Source: Parafrankia elaeagni (GTDB lineage: Bacteria > Actinomycetota > Actinomycetes > Frankiales > Frankiaceae). From it: a DNA stretch of 64,000 nt. The stretch's first letter is position 1. Each line of letters begins with the position of its first letter. Location: NCBI RefSeq assembly GCF_000374165.1, contig NZ_KB893772.1, positions 140,445-204,444 of the forward strand, given 5' to 3'. The notes below the pieces were generated by a model. The model was not told the DNA's origin. It searched no databases and saw only the letters and a list, made by a program, of their open reading frames with translations. Positions 16,160-25,374 of this stretch are shown piece after piece. The translations under genes were made by a program, and so were the position numbers.

Positions 16160-18389
16160 AGATCGTCCGCCGGATGTCGTCGATGGTCGAGTCGAGTCCG
16201 GTGATGGCGGCGTTCAGCCGGGCCGCGGTGACGTCACCGACGGCCCGGCTCAGCGACTGCAGGTGCAGGCCGATCGCGAACAGCCGCTGGATGACGAGGT
16301 CGTGCAGGTCCCGGGCGATGCGCTCGCGGTCCTGGACGACGGCGGCGCGGGCACGGTCGCGGTGCACCTCGGCGAGGTGCACCGCCATCGCGGCATCGTG
16401 CGCGAACGCGCCGGCGAGCTCGGTGTCCCGCGCGGCGAACGGGGTGGCGTCCGGGCTGTTCCCCAGAACGAGCGCACCCATCGGTCGCTCCGCGGCCGTG
16501 AGCGGGATGACCAGCGCCTCCCGCAGCCGCGCGGCGGTGGCCAGGTCCACCGGCCCGTCCTGATCCGCCTCCGGCCGCGCCGCCCTCCCGCCCCGCGCTG
16601 TCTTCGCATCCCGGGATGTCCTCCCGTCCCGCGCTGTCGCATCGTCCCGCGCGGGCGCGTCGTGGGCGGCCGGGAGCGGGATCGGGCCGCTCCAGGAATC
16701 GGAGTCGTCCAGCCCGTCGACGTGGACGGGCCGGCCGGCCAGGAACTCCGCCCGGCTCTCCGCCGCCTCCAGCGCCAGTGCCAGACCGTGCAGCGTCTCC
16801 GGATCGCAGTGCCGGTGCGGGGCCGCGTCGACCTCGGTGGCGATCAGGTTGCCCGCCTCGTCGGGCAACGCGACAGCGCCCACATCCGCGGACGTCACCC
16901 CACGTGCCAGCGAGGCCAGCAGCATCAGCGCCTGCTGCTGGCCGGCGGCCATCGCCCCGGCGGTGACCTCGGCACGGGCCGCGAGCCACGCCCGGCCCCG
17001 CTCCGCCTCCTCGTGGCGCGTCCGGGCGTGGCGCTCGGCCGCCTCCCGGTCGGCCGCGGCACCGAGCAGGTGCGCGACGGCCTGGACGAAGCGTGCCTCG
17101 TCGGCGGTGAACCGGCGCGGCATCGTGCTGGCCGCGGCGAGCACCCCGAACGGCGCGGCGGACGAGCCGACCCGGGCGGCGAGCGCCGCCTGCGCCCGGC
17201 CCGCGTCCGACCATCCGCTGCGCAGATGCGGACTGGCATCGAGGTTGTTCGCGACGACCGGCTCGTCGACGTCGAGTGCGAGGTGGACGAGGGACCGGGC
17301 CTCGATCGCGAGCGGCCCGGTGAGGTAGATCGGCCCGGTACCCAGGGCGGCGGGCGCAACCGACGCGGGCGGTTCGGCCACCCGGGCGAGCCCGCCGGAC
17401 GCCGCGGCGTCGCCGGCATCGCGGATGACCTCGCAGACCGTGACCTCCAGGGTCGTGGAAACCAGCTCGACCGCCTCGGTGAGCAGCGCCGGCAGATCGG
17501 CGCCCGCCAGCGCGTGCTGCCCCAGCCGCGCCAGGCCCGCCTGCTGGCGCTCGGCGCGGCGCAGATCGGTGACGTCACACAGCGACACCGCCGCCAGCTC
17601 CTCGCCGCCCTCCTCGTACGGGATCACCGAGGCTCGCAGCGACCGGCCGGCCCCGCCCGCGCCCACGAGCTCCAGGTCGCCGAGCTGGGCACGGCCCGTC
17701 CGCAGCGCTACCGGAACCAGCCCCCAGTTCCCGCTCAGCGAGCGGGACCGCCAGTCCGCCGGGCGGGCCCGCTCGGCGAGCCGGTCCAGCGGGTCACCCA
17801 CCCGCAGCGGTACGTCGACCAGCCGCTCGACCGCGCCCGAGGACCGGCGCAGCCGCAGGTCCCGGTCATAGACGGCCACGCCGGTAGGCAGCTCGTCGGA
17901 GCGGCCGGCGGTGACGGACTCCAGCAGCGTGGCGTGCTCCCCGACCACCTGGACCGCGAACCGCGAACCGGACACGTCGACGATCGTCCCGGTGTTGCCG
18001 AGCACCTCCCCGGCGGGGCCGCGCAGCACCGTCGCCCGGATCTGGACCCGCCGGTAGCCGCCGTCACGGGTCCGGTAGCGGGTCTCGTACAGGCACTGGC
18101 CCGTGGTGCCCCGCGCCAGGTCGGCGAACACCGCGGACGCGTAGGCGGCCTCGTCCGGATGGACGTAGTCCAGGAAGCGCGCGCCCAGGCTGGGGCCGAC
18201 CTCGTAGCCGGTCAGATCCGTCCAGGCCCGGTTGAGGTAGATCCAGCGGCCGTCGGCGTCGGTCCGGAAGACGACCTCGCTCAGCAGGTCCAGCAGGTGC
18301 ACGGCGGACGTCTCCGCCGCCCGCCCCGCCCCGCCGCCGCGGGACCAGGGCCGGCCCGCCGCCTGCGCGTGCCTTGTCTCGGACGTCAC
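16128..18389 (-). CDS. PAS/GAF sensor protein with HisKA_3 dimerisation helix but no HATPase domain
   Basis: 753 residues from GTG 18389 (GGAGG six bases upstream). It has a PAS domain at about 35-140 (LDLLSEVVFRTDADGRWIYL, then YVHPDE), a second PAS-like unit, and two GAF-like domains (for example ERPMGALVLGNS). It ends with the NarL-type kinase segment RIARDLHDLVIQRLFAIGLH, with the phosphoacceptor His near residue 697. In DevS/NarX-type kinases a HATPase domain follows; here the protein stops about 50 residues after the His, and no ATP-binding motifs (N or G boxes) lie downstream. It may act as a sensor partner phosphorylated in trans, or be a degenerate kinase. No response regulator is adjacent. 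Confidence 0.82.
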   Translation of the reverse strand: MTSETRHAQAAGRPWSRGGGAGRAAETSAVHLLDLLSEVVFRTDADGRWIYLNRAWTDLTGYEVGPSLGARFLDYVHPDEAAYASAVFADLARGTTGQCLYETRYRTRDGGYRRVQIRATVLRGPAGEVLGNTGTIVDVSGSRFAVQVVGEHATLLESVTAGRSDELPTGVAVYDRDLRLRRSSGAVERLVDVPLRVGDPLDRLAERARPADWRSRSLSGNWGLVPVALRTGRAQLGDLELVGAGGAGRSLRASVIPYEEGGEELAAVSLCDVTDLRRAERQQAGLARLGQHALAGADLPALLTEAVELVSTTLEVTVCEVIRDAGDAAASGGLARVAEPPASVAPAALGTGPIYLTGPLAIEARSLVHLALDVDEPVVANNLDASPHLRSGWSDAGRAQAALAARVGSSAAPFGVLAAASTMPRRFTADEARFVQAVAHLLGAAADREAAERHARTRHEEAERGRAWLAARAEVTAGAMAAGQQQALMLLASLARGVTSADVGAVALPDEAGNLIATEVDAAPHRHCDPETLHGLALALEAAESRAEFLAGRPVHVDGLDDSDSWSGPIPLPAAHDAPARDDATARDGRTSRDAKTARGGRAARPEADQDGPVDLATAARLREALVIPLTAAERPMGALVLGNSPDATPFAARDTELAGAFAHDAAMAVHLAEVHRDRARAAVVQDRERIARDLHDLVIQRLFAIGLHLQSLSRAVGDVTAARLNAAITGLDSTIDDIRRTIFRLGPTPAGV

Positions 18390-18619
18390 CGAAGACCTCC
18401 ATCCATCACGGCTGCAGTCGTCGCCCGCACCCGGCGCGAGGGGACGGGAGATCCTCTTCGGAAATGCCACCGTACGCGCCGGCGGAAGTGCCCGCCGGCA
18501 GAACAACATCCTCCTCGGTTCACTCCGTGTGATCTCTCCCGGGGCTCCCCGCCCGCGCCCCGGAACCACTGCGGCCACAGGCCGCGGAACCCCACCGGTC
18601 ACAGCCCTGACGGTCTACC

Positions 18620-19588
18620 GTGAGCGCCGTGGAGCGGCCGCCGTACATCGAGGTCGACGGCCGTCCCGCCGACGGAACCGGCCTGCGGGACCTCGCGCTG
18701 TCCAATGACGGACACCTGACCACGATGCAGGTCCGCGCCGGCCGGGTCCGCGGGCTCGCCCTGCACCTGAGCCGGCTCGACCACGCCAACCAGGAGCTCT
18801 ACGGCGCTCCCCTGGACGCCGGCCTCGTCCGCGACCGGATCCGCCACGCGCTCGCGGCCGCATCGACCGTCACGGCACCTCCGACCGTGATGGCACCTCC
18901 GACCGTGATGGCACCGGCCGGGGCCGGGCAGGGGGCCGGCGTCCCGGCCGGCCGGGTGGACGCGACCGTGCGGGTGGTGGTCTTTCCCACCGGGGAGGCG
19001 GGCGCGGTCTCGGTCCTGGTCTCCGTCGGCCGGCCCGCCGAGCCCGCCGGCGCACCGTTGCGGCTGTGCTCGCTGCAGTACCAGCGGCCGTTCGCGCACA
19101 TCAAGCACCTCGGCACCTTCGGCCAGCTCCACGGCAGCCGGCTCGCCCGCCGGCGCGGCTTCGACGACGCCCTGCTCGTCACCGCGGACGGCCGGGTCTG
19201 CGAGACGACGGTCGCCACCATCGGATTCGTCGCCGCCCCGGCCCGCCACCGCCCGGCAGCCACGGCCACGGCCACGGTGATCTGGCCGGAGGCGCCGTCG
19301 CTGTGCGGTGTGACCATGACGCTGCTCGACGAACAGCTCCGCGCCACCGCCCTCACCAGCGCGTCGGCGTCGGCGTCCGCGTCAGGCACGGGGCCGCCGA
19401 CGGTCGCGGGAACGCGGCGGGAACCGGTCCGGTTGACCGAGGTCGGCGGGTTCCACACCGTGTTCGTCGCCAACGCGCGCGGGCTGGCGGCCGTCGAGCG
19501 CATCGACGACACCCTCGTCCCCCCCGACCCCGAGGTGATGGCCGCACTGCGCCGCCTGCACGCCGCCGTCCCCTGGGACGAGATCTGA
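18620..19588 (+). CDS. class IV PLP-dependent aminotransferase-like enzyme
   Basis: 322 residues from GTG 18620. Fold-type IV markers are present: LTTMQVRAGRVRGLALHLSR near the N-terminus, IKHLGTFGQL holding the likely PLP lysine, and GFDDALLVTADGRVCETTVA, matching the D-ALL-...G-V-E-T pattern. This family includes branched-chain and D-amino acid aminotransferases and aminodeoxychorismate lyase. The short active-site loops and lack of BCAT motifs make lyase-like or D-amino acid activity equally possible. An 18-base tandem duplication (about 18883-18919) adds a repeated Pro-Thr-Val-Met-Ala stretch in a loop. It lies 44 bases before larC on the same strand. Confidence 0.82.
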   Translation: MSAVERPPYIEVDGRPADGTGLRDLALSNDGHLTTMQVRAGRVRGLALHLSRLDHANQELYGAPLDAGLVRDRIRHALAAASTVTAPPTVMAPPTVMAPAGAGQGAGVPAGRVDATVRVVVFPTGEAGAVSVLVSVGRPAEPAGAPLRLCSLQYQRPFAHIKHLGTFGQLHGSRLARRRGFDDALLVTADGRVCETTVATIGFVAAPARHRPAATATATVIWPEAPSLCGVTMTLLDEQLRATALTSASASASASGTGPPTVAGTRREPVRLTEVGGFHTVFVANARGLAAVERIDDTLVPPDPEVMAALRRLHAAVPWDEI

Positions 19589-19632
19589 CAGCGGGCGGCA
19601 GGGGCCTGCCCGCCGCCGGCCATGATGAGGCC

Positions 19633-20871
19633 ATGACGGGCGACTCCCCCGCGGCGACGGTCGGCTGGCTTGACGCCACCGGCGGCATCAGCGGCGACAT
19701 GTTCCTCGGCGCCTGTGTGGACGCCGGGGCCGACCTGGCTGTCCTGCGCTCCGCCGTGGCCGCTCTCGGGCTGGCCGACACGGTCACCCTGGACGCCCGG
19801 ACCGTGCACCGCGGCGGCCTGCGGGCGACGCAGGTCCTGGTCCGCTGCGCACCGGCGGCCGAGCAGCCCGCGCGGGGGCTCGGTGACATCCTCGGCCTGC
19901 TCGACGCCTCCGGCCTCGACCCGGTCGTGCGGCGACGGTCCACGGACGTGTTCCGCGCCCTGGGAGCCGCCGAGGCTCACGTGCACGGCCGCCCGGTCGA
20001 ACAGATCCACTTCCACGAGGTCGGCGCGCTCGACAGCATCGCGGACGTCGTCGGCGCCGTCGCCGCCCTGCGGGCACTGGGCATCGAGCGCCTGGTGTGC
20101 AGCCCGCTGTCGCTCGGCGGCGGGCGGATCGGCACGGCCCACGGGGCGATCCCCCTGCCCGGACCAGCGGTGCTCGAACTGGTCCGGGCCAGCGGGGCGC
20201 CGGCGGCCGGCGGGCCGGTCGACACCGAGCTGGCCACCCCGACGGGTGTCGCACTGGCTGTCACCCTCGCGGAGAGCTTCGGCGCGATGCCGCTGATGCG
20301 CACCACCGCCGTCGGTCTCGGTGCCGGCGGCCGTGAGATCCCCGGGCACCCGAACGTCGCCCGGCTCGTCGTGGGCCGGCCGGATCTCGCCGGGGCCGGG
20401 CCGGCGCACGGCGCCCGCCACGGCGACAGCGTCGTCCTGGAGACCAACGTCGACGACCTGGACCCGCGGCTGTGGCCGCCCACCCTCGAGGCGCTGCTCG
20501 CCGGCGGGGCTGCGGACGCCTGGCTCACCCCGGTCCTGATGAAGAAGGGCCGGCCCGCACACACCCTCTCGGTACTGTGCGAGCCCGACGCCGTCGACCG
20601 CGTCCGCGACGTGCTCTTCCGCCACACCACGTCGATCGGGGTCAGGGAGCACATCGTCACGAAGACCGCGCTGGCCCGCCGCGCGCTGCGGGTCGAGGTG
20701 GCCGGCGGCCGGGTCGGTGTGAAGGTCGCGTCCTCCCACGGCGAGGTCGTCAACGTCTCGGTCGAACACGACGACGTTCTCGCGCTCGCCGCGTCCTCCG
20801 GCCTGCCCCCGAAGGTCGTCCTGGACCTGGCCCGCGCCGCGGCGGTCGCGCACCTGCACCCGGGCCGCTGA
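19633..20871 (+). CDS. larC: LarC, nickel insertion protein for the nickel-pincer nucleotide cofactor
   Basis: 412 residues from ATG 19633. It has the N-terminal signature LDATGGISGDMFLGA, the metal-site stretch IHFHEVGALDSIADVVG and TELATPTGVALA. The C-terminal half carries ETNVDDLDPRLWPPTLE, DAWLTPVLMKKGRPA and TSIGVREH. LarC uses CTP to insert nickel into the pyridinium bisthiocarboxylate nucleotide made by LarB and LarE, giving the cofactor of lactate racemase-type enzymes. In some bacteria it is made as two parts by frameshifting; here it is one intact frame. larB, larE and a LarA-like enzyme are not in the window. Confidence 0.95.
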   Translation: MTGDSPAATVGWLDATGGISGDMFLGACVDAGADLAVLRSAVAALGLADTVTLDARTVHRGGLRATQVLVRCAPAAEQPARGLGDILGLLDASGLDPVVRRRSTDVFRALGAAEAHVHGRPVEQIHFHEVGALDSIADVVGAVAALRALGIERLVCSPLSLGGGRIGTAHGAIPLPGPAVLELVRASGAPAAGGPVDTELATPTGVALAVTLAESFGAMPLMRTTAVGLGAGGREIPGHPNVARLVVGRPDLAGAGPAHGARHGDSVVLETNVDDLDPRLWPPTLEALLAGGAADAWLTPVLMKKGRPAHTLSVLCEPDAVDRVRDVLFRHTTSIGVREHIVTKTALARRALRVEVAGGRVGVKVASSHGEVVNVSVEHDDVLALAASSGLPPKVVLDLARAAAVAHLHPGR

Positions 20872-21010
20872 TCCACTCGGGGCATCCATACGAGCTCCGG
20901 GCATCCGTCCGAGGGGCGGACAGGCGGGCGGGCCGCGCCTACGCTGGGCCGGACCGCCGCGTTCGGCCCGGGGCGAGGGCGCCCGGAGCCGACCTTCCCG
21001 AGGGGCCGCC

Positions 21011-21868
21011 GTGACCGTCCATCCGAGCCAGGACGGCGCCGCCGTTTCGAAGCACGCCGCCGACAGCGCCGCTGCGGCCGCGCCCGTCCGGCTGTCGAAG
21101 GGCGGGTACGAGAAGGAGCTCGCCCGGCTGCAGACGGAGCTGGTGCGGATGCAGGAGTGGATCGTCGCCACGTCGACCCGCCTGGTCGTCGTGATGGAGG
21201 GCCGGGACACCGCCGGCAAGGGCGGCACGATCAAGCGGATGACGGAGCGGCTCAACCCCCGGCACTACCGGGTGGTCGCGCTGGGCAAGCCCGACGAGCG
21301 GGAGCGGGCGCAGTGGTATTTCCAGCGGTACATCACCCATCTCCCGGCCGGCGGGGAGATCGTCTTCTTCGACCGCAGCTGGTACACCCGCGCCGGGGTG
21401 GAGCGGGTGATGGGCTTCTGCTCCGACGAGGAGTACGAGGAGTTCCTGCGGTTCTGCCCGCAGTTCGAGCGGGCCCTGACCCGGTCGGGCATCAGGCTGG
21501 TCAAGTACTGGCTCTCGCTGAGCGACGACGAGCAGGAGCGCCGCTTCACCGAGCGGATCAGGAACCCCGAGAAGCGGTGGAAGCTGTCGGACCTCGACCT
21601 GCAGGCCCGGGCGCACTGGGTCGACTACGCCGAGGCCAAGGACCACATGTTCGACTACACCGACATCCGGGAGGCGCCCTGGTCCGTGGTCGACGCGGAC
21701 GACAAGCGCAGCGCGCGGCTGAACCTGATCAGCCATCTGCTGTCGACAGTGCCCTACGAGCGGGTCTCCCACCCGGACATGACACTTCCGCCGCGGCAGA
21801 GCCGGGGTTACCAGCGACCGCCGATCGACAGCCAGACCTGGATCCCCCGCCGTTACATCGTCGGGTAG
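21011..21868 (+). CDS. ppk2: PPK2-family polyphosphate kinase
   Basis: 285 residues from GTG 21011, the usual size for a one-domain PPK2. Walker A VVMEGRDTAGKGGTIKRM, the lid and substrate region YFQRYITHLPAGGEIVFFDR (Walker B), WYTRAGVERVMGFC and the C-terminal PWSVVDADDKRSARLNLI are all typical. The enzyme transfers phosphate between polyphosphate and nucleoside di- or monophosphates in the cytosol; class I (NDP-using) looks likely from the one-domain layout, but this is inferred. It stands alone. Its stop codon lies inside a 17-base tandem duplication. Confidence 0.95.
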   Translation: MTVHPSQDGAAVSKHAADSAAAAAPVRLSKGGYEKELARLQTELVRMQEWIVATSTRLVVVMEGRDTAGKGGTIKRMTERLNPRHYRVVALGKPDERERAQWYFQRYITHLPAGGEIVFFDRSWYTRAGVERVMGFCSDEEYEEFLRFCPQFERALTRSGIRLVKYWLSLSDDEQERRFTERIRNPEKRWKLSDLDLQARAHWVDYAEAKDHMFDYTDIREAPWSVVDADDKRSARLNLISHLLSTVPYERVSHPDMTLPPRQSRGYQRPPIDSQTWIPRRYIVG

Positions 21869-21893
21869 GCCGGGCAGTCGGGTAGGCCGGGCA
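21860..21893. repeat. 17-base tandem duplication across the ppk2 stop codon
   Basis: GTCGGGTAGGCCGGGCA occurs twice back to back. The first copy includes the ppk2 stop TAG (21866-21868); the second carries a spare TAG. The rest of the gap to 22106 holds further loose GC-rich repeats (CGCTCGCCGGGCA-like) and no gene. Confidence 0.95.
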
Positions 21894-22106
21894 TCTCGCC
21901 GGGTGGACCGGACGTCACCGAACTCGGCGCTCGCCGAACCGGGCGCTCGCCGGGCACAGCGCTCGCCGGGCACGGCGGCCCTCGGGCCCGGCCCCGGTTT
22001 CCGGCGTCGCCGAAGGCCGGCGACACCCGACCGGTGGCGGCGCCTGCTGACCGCACCGGCCACCGACGTCGCCCGGTGAACGGGCGGCGCCGGTGCACCG
22101 GCGGTG

Positions 22107-22328
22107 TCAGAGGTGGGACATGCCCTCGAAAGGGCTGGGGATGCGTTCCTGGCGGGAACCGAAGTCCACCAGGACGGCGCTCTCCCCCTCGACCCGGGTG
22201 ACCCGACCGAGCCCATAGGAGTCATGCACGACCCGGTCACCCTCGGCGAACCGGGGGGTCGGCACCACCACGGGTGCCTTGAACGGGCTGGTCGGCAGGT
22301 GGCGTCTGGGAACTGCTGACTGGCTCAT
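22107..22328 (-). CDS. small Tudor/KOW-like protein
   Basis: 73 residues from ATG 22328. After a short basic N-terminus the core FAEGDRVVHDSYGLGRVTRV with SAVLVDFGSRQERIP and a final FEGMSHL looks like a small SH3-like barrel. The same pattern is seen in CarD/TRCF RNA-polymerase-binding domains and the C-terminal Tudor domain of PcrA/UvrD. Small free-standing versions are common in actinobacteria; by similarity it may touch RNA polymerase or nucleic acid, but function is not known. The gene is divergent from the binding-protein gene. Confidence 0.78.
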   Translation of the reverse strand: MSQSAVPRRHLPTSPFKAPVVVPTPRFAEGDRVVHDSYGLGRVTRVEGESAVLVDFGSRQERIPSPFEGMSHL

Positions 22329-22668
22329 CTCTGCCAGTATGCAACGCGTGGGCCCGGCGCGGTTGGTGGCACACCGCCGGATCCGGGCCACCGGCCCCTC
22401 CGCACCGCGTCCGCACCGCATCTGCCCTGGTCACCAGCGCCTCAAACGGTCGTTCAGCATTTCGCGAATGTTGCCGGATCGGACCCGGCGCCCCGTCTAC
22501 GCTGTGACAGACAGGTGACTTACCGCCAGTCGGCCCCGGGCCCGCCGCCTTCCCGGAGCGCGCCGGGCGCACGGCCGGCTCCCCCGCCCCGGCCACGCTG
22601 CCACCGGCCAGGCACCGGGCAGCACCGCGACGACCCGGCGGGCCGCCGGCACCCACGAGAGGACGACG
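22329..22668. other. divergent intergenic region
   Basis: 340 bases between the small Tudor-like gene and the binding-protein gene. It must hold both promoters, but no clear -35/-10 pair with good spacing was found. GAGAGGACGACG before 22669 is the ribosome-binding site of the downstream gene. No repeat or RNA gene was seen. Confidence 0.3.
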
Positions 22669-24264
22669 ATGATCCGTCGAGGACGATTACTCGCCACTGC
22701 CGCCGCCTGCTGCGCCGTACTGGCCCTCGGGGCCGCCTGTGGCGGCGGGAGCGGTTCCACCGCGGCGCCGGGGACCGCCGGTACGGGCAGCGCGGGCGGG
22801 CCGGGTGGTGAACCGGTGGCGGGTGGCACAGCGCAGGTCATGCAGATCCGCGAGCCGTCCTCGATGGACCCGGTGACCATGACGAACGCCTGGCAGATCA
22901 GCGGGTTCCTCGGCAACGCCCTGTACGGCACGCTGCTCGTCAACGACGCGCGCACGGACGAGATCCACTACACCATGGCCGAGTCGTTCGCCTCGACCGA
23001 CAACGGCGCGACCTTCACGCTGCGGCTGCGGCCCGGCCTGCTCTTCTCCGACGGGACCGCGCTCGACGCCGCCGCCGTCAAGGTCAACTGGGACCGGCAC
23101 CGCGACCCGGTGCTCGCCTCGCCGTACCTGTCCGAGGCCTCCCTGATCGCCGCGACCGAGGTGGTGGACGCGACCACCCTCGCGGTGCGGATGACGGAGC
23201 CGGTGCCGAGCTTCCCGCGCGCGCTGCTCACGACGTCCATGAACTGGATCGCCTCCCCGGCCGCGCTGGCCGGTGACCGCGCCGCGTTCGACCGGGCGCC
23301 GGTCGGTGCCGGGCCGTACACCCTGAAGAGCTGGACCCGCCAGGACCGCATCCAGCTGACCCGCAACGCCCGCTACTGGGACGCCCCGCGCCCCTACCTG
23401 GACGAGATCACCATCCGCACCTCGAACGACGCGGGGCAGCGCTACAACACCCTGGTCAGCGACGGCGCCGACATCGTCATCGAGACCAACGCGGACAGTC
23501 TCGCCCGCGCGGCGGAGGCCGGGTACACGACAGACGTCACCCCGCTGAGCGGCGGGCTCTTCCTGGCGATGAACATGCGGCGGCCGCCGTTCGACGACCT
23601 CCGTGCCCGCCGCGCCGTCGCTGCCGCGATCGACCTGGAGGCGTTCGATCTCGCGGTCTACAACGGTGCGGCGACGACCGTCGACACGCTGTTCTCCGAG
23701 ACGTCGCCGCTGTATGTCGACACCCCGCTGCGCCGGGGAGACCGGGCGCTCGCGCAGCGTCTGTTCGACGAGCTGGCCGCCGAGGGCAGACCGGTGTCGT
23801 TCACGTTCACCGGTTACAACACCTCGGAGATGAAGGACACCGCCGAGAACATCCAGGCGCAGCTCAGCTCGTTCGACAACGTCACGGTGGACGTCCGGGC
23901 GGTCGACTTCGCCGAGAACACCCGCCTGGCGATCACACACGACTTCGACATGCTCGTCTGGTCGGCGAGCTTCATCGACCCGGACCCGCGGGTGTGGACG
24001 GCGTTCCGCGGCGACTCGCGGGGCAACTTCCCCGGTGTCGACGACGACCAGCTCGACGCCGCCCTGCGGACCGGCCGCACCGCGACCGCCACCGAGCAGC
24101 GCCGGGCCGCCTACGGGACGTTCCAGGACCGCCTGGTCGCCCTGGTGCCCGGCGTCTTCACCGTCCGGGCGAACCCGGGCGTGATGGCCGCCAGGGACGT
24201 CGGTGGCGTCACCCAGTACGGGCTGGGCTCACTGCTCCCCGAACGGCTGTGGATCACCCCGTGA
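22669..24264 (+). CDS. ABC transporter substrate-binding lipoprotein, oligopeptide/nickel type (SBP family 5)
   Basis: 531 residues from ATG 22669. A signal peptide with lipobox LGAAC (Cys about residue 24) is followed by a Gly/Ser/Thr linker, so it is an exported lipoprotein. The family 5 pattern includes TNAWQISGFLGNALYGTLLV, TFTLRLRPGLLFSDGTALDA, APVGAGPYTLKSW and LFLAMNMRRPPFDDLRARRA. Such proteins bind peptides, nickel chelates or opine-like compounds for import. No permease or ATPase gene is beside it, so it is an orphan binding protein using a transporter encoded elsewhere. Confidence 0.9.
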   Translation: MIRRGRLLATAAACCAVLALGAACGGGSGSTAAPGTAGTGSAGGPGGEPVAGGTAQVMQIREPSSMDPVTMTNAWQISGFLGNALYGTLLVNDARTDEIHYTMAESFASTDNGATFTLRLRPGLLFSDGTALDAAAVKVNWDRHRDPVLASPYLSEASLIAATEVVDATTLAVRMTEPVPSFPRALLTTSMNWIASPAALAGDRAAFDRAPVGAGPYTLKSWTRQDRIQLTRNARYWDAPRPYLDEITIRTSNDAGQRYNTLVSDGADIVIETNADSLARAAEAGYTTDVTPLSGGLFLAMNMRRPPFDDLRARRAVAAAIDLEAFDLAVYNGAATTVDTLFSETSPLYVDTPLRRGDRALAQRLFDELAAEGRPVSFTFTGYNTSEMKDTAENIQAQLSSFDNVTVDVRAVDFAENTRLAITHDFDMLVWSASFIDPDPRVWTAFRGDSRGNFPGVDDDQLDAALRTGRTATATEQRRAAYGTFQDRLVALVPGVFTVRANPGVMAARDVGGVTQYGLGSLLPERLWITP

Positions 24265-24276
24265 CCCGGCGGGCGG

Positions 24277-25269
24277 TCAGGACATCCAGGCGGAGGTGAC
24301 GGGGACGGCGGTGTCCCCGGTCGGGGCGGCCTGGCCGCGGGCCGCCCCGACCCGGACCAGGAACTCCTCGACCAGGCCGAACAGCTCGCGGGCCAGGTCG
24401 AGGGTGAGGTCCGGGGCGAGCACCGCCGGCAGCGGCAGGTCGGCGGCGCCGGCGAAGCCGCGGTTGTTCACTTTCAGCATCGCGTCGAAGACCGGGATCC
24501 CGAGCTGGCGGGCCCCTTCGATGTGCGGGCGCAGGAAGCGGGTCGGTGCCCCGCGGTAGTACTGCACCATCGTCAGGACGACCCCGAGCAGCCTCGGTTC
24601 GAGCGGCTTGACCACCGGGTGCAGCCCGGACTGGAGCTCGGCGACCCGGTTGTACTCCCAGACGAAGCGGCCGAGCCGGCGCATCAGGTGCTCGACGCCG
24701 AGGGTCGACTGGTTGTCCGGCCGGGACGGGATGAGCAGGTGGTCGCAGGCGGCCACGGCCGCCCGGGTGATCACCCCGAAGTGGGACGGGCAGTCGAGGA
24801 TGACCAGGTCGTAGTCGGACGGGTCGAAGGACGCCAGCCCCAGCGCGAGCTGCTGGTAGACGTCGAAGTAGTACCGGGTGGACCGGTGCGCCTGCGCCCC
24901 GCCGAGCCGCCCGACGAGATCCATCTCGATGTCGCCGAGGGCGGTGTGCGATCCGAGCAGGTCCAGCCGGCCCCCGCCCCCGGCGATGACGCCGGCCGCG
25001 GCCGGCGGGGTCGTGACGTACCCGGCCAGCGGCGGTGGGGCGGTGTGCGGGCGCCAGGACTCGAACCAGGCCTTGACCGTGCGGCGCCGGTCGGCGAGGC
25101 CGGCCTGCCAGGTCTCGGCGTCGTAGAAGTTCAGGGTCAGGTTCGCCTGCGGGTCCAGGTCGACCAGCAGGACCCGCCGCCCCATCCGCGCGATCGCCGC
25201 GCCGATGTTGGCGGACAGTGTGGTCTTGCCCACCCCGCCCTTGTAGCTGGCGATCGTCACGACCTTCAC
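24277..25269 (-). CDS. ParA/MinD-like P-loop ATPase
   Basis: 330 residues from GTG 25269, preceded by GGGAGCGAGG; longer starts are possible but look non-coding. It has the deviant Walker A ASYKGGVGKTTLSANIG (residues about 6-22), switch motif LLVDLDPQANLTLNFY, and Walker B DLVILDCPSHFGVITRAAVA. This is the ParA/Soj group, which forms ATP-dependent dimers on DNA and moves plasmids, chromosomes or protein cargos. No ParB follows. It is divergent from a DUF2637 membrane protein, with a 22-base tandem repeat between, which hints at a plasmid- or ICE-derived module. Its 3' end converges 12 bases from the binding-protein gene. Confidence 0.92.
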   Translation of the reverse strand: MKVVTIASYKGGVGKTTLSANIGAAIARMGRRVLLVDLDPQANLTLNFYDAETWQAGLADRRRTVKAWFESWRPHTAPPPLAGYVTTPPAAAGVIAGGGGRLDLLGSHTALGDIEMDLVGRLGGAQAHRSTRYYFDVYQQLALGLASFDPSDYDLVILDCPSHFGVITRAAVAACDHLLIPSRPDNQSTLGVEHLMRRLGRFVWEYNRVAELQSGLHPVVKPLEPRLLGVVLTMVQYYRGAPTRFLRPHIEGARQLGIPVFDAMLKVNNRGFAGAADLPLPAVLAPDLTLDLARELFGLVEEFLVRVGAARGQAAPTGDTAVPVTSAWMS

Positions 25270-25330
25270 CGCAGCCTCGCTCCCGGTCGCGCGCCCTGAC
25301 GAGATGCACACTACGGCCCATTCCACCGCT

Positions 25331-25374
25331 GTCACGCATTCCACCCGCAATCGTCACGCATTCCGCGGGCAATA
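25331..25374. repeat. two 22-base direct repeats between parA-like and DUF2637 genes
   Basis: Two back-to-back copies, each starting with GTCACGCATTCC, match at 18 of 22 positions (25331-25352 and 25353-25374). A partial copy (CATTCC) precedes them. They lie about 60 bases upstream of the ParA-like start, where an operator or a centromere-like site would be expected. The rest of the 317-base gap (25270-25586) shows nothing else definite. Confidence 0.8.
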
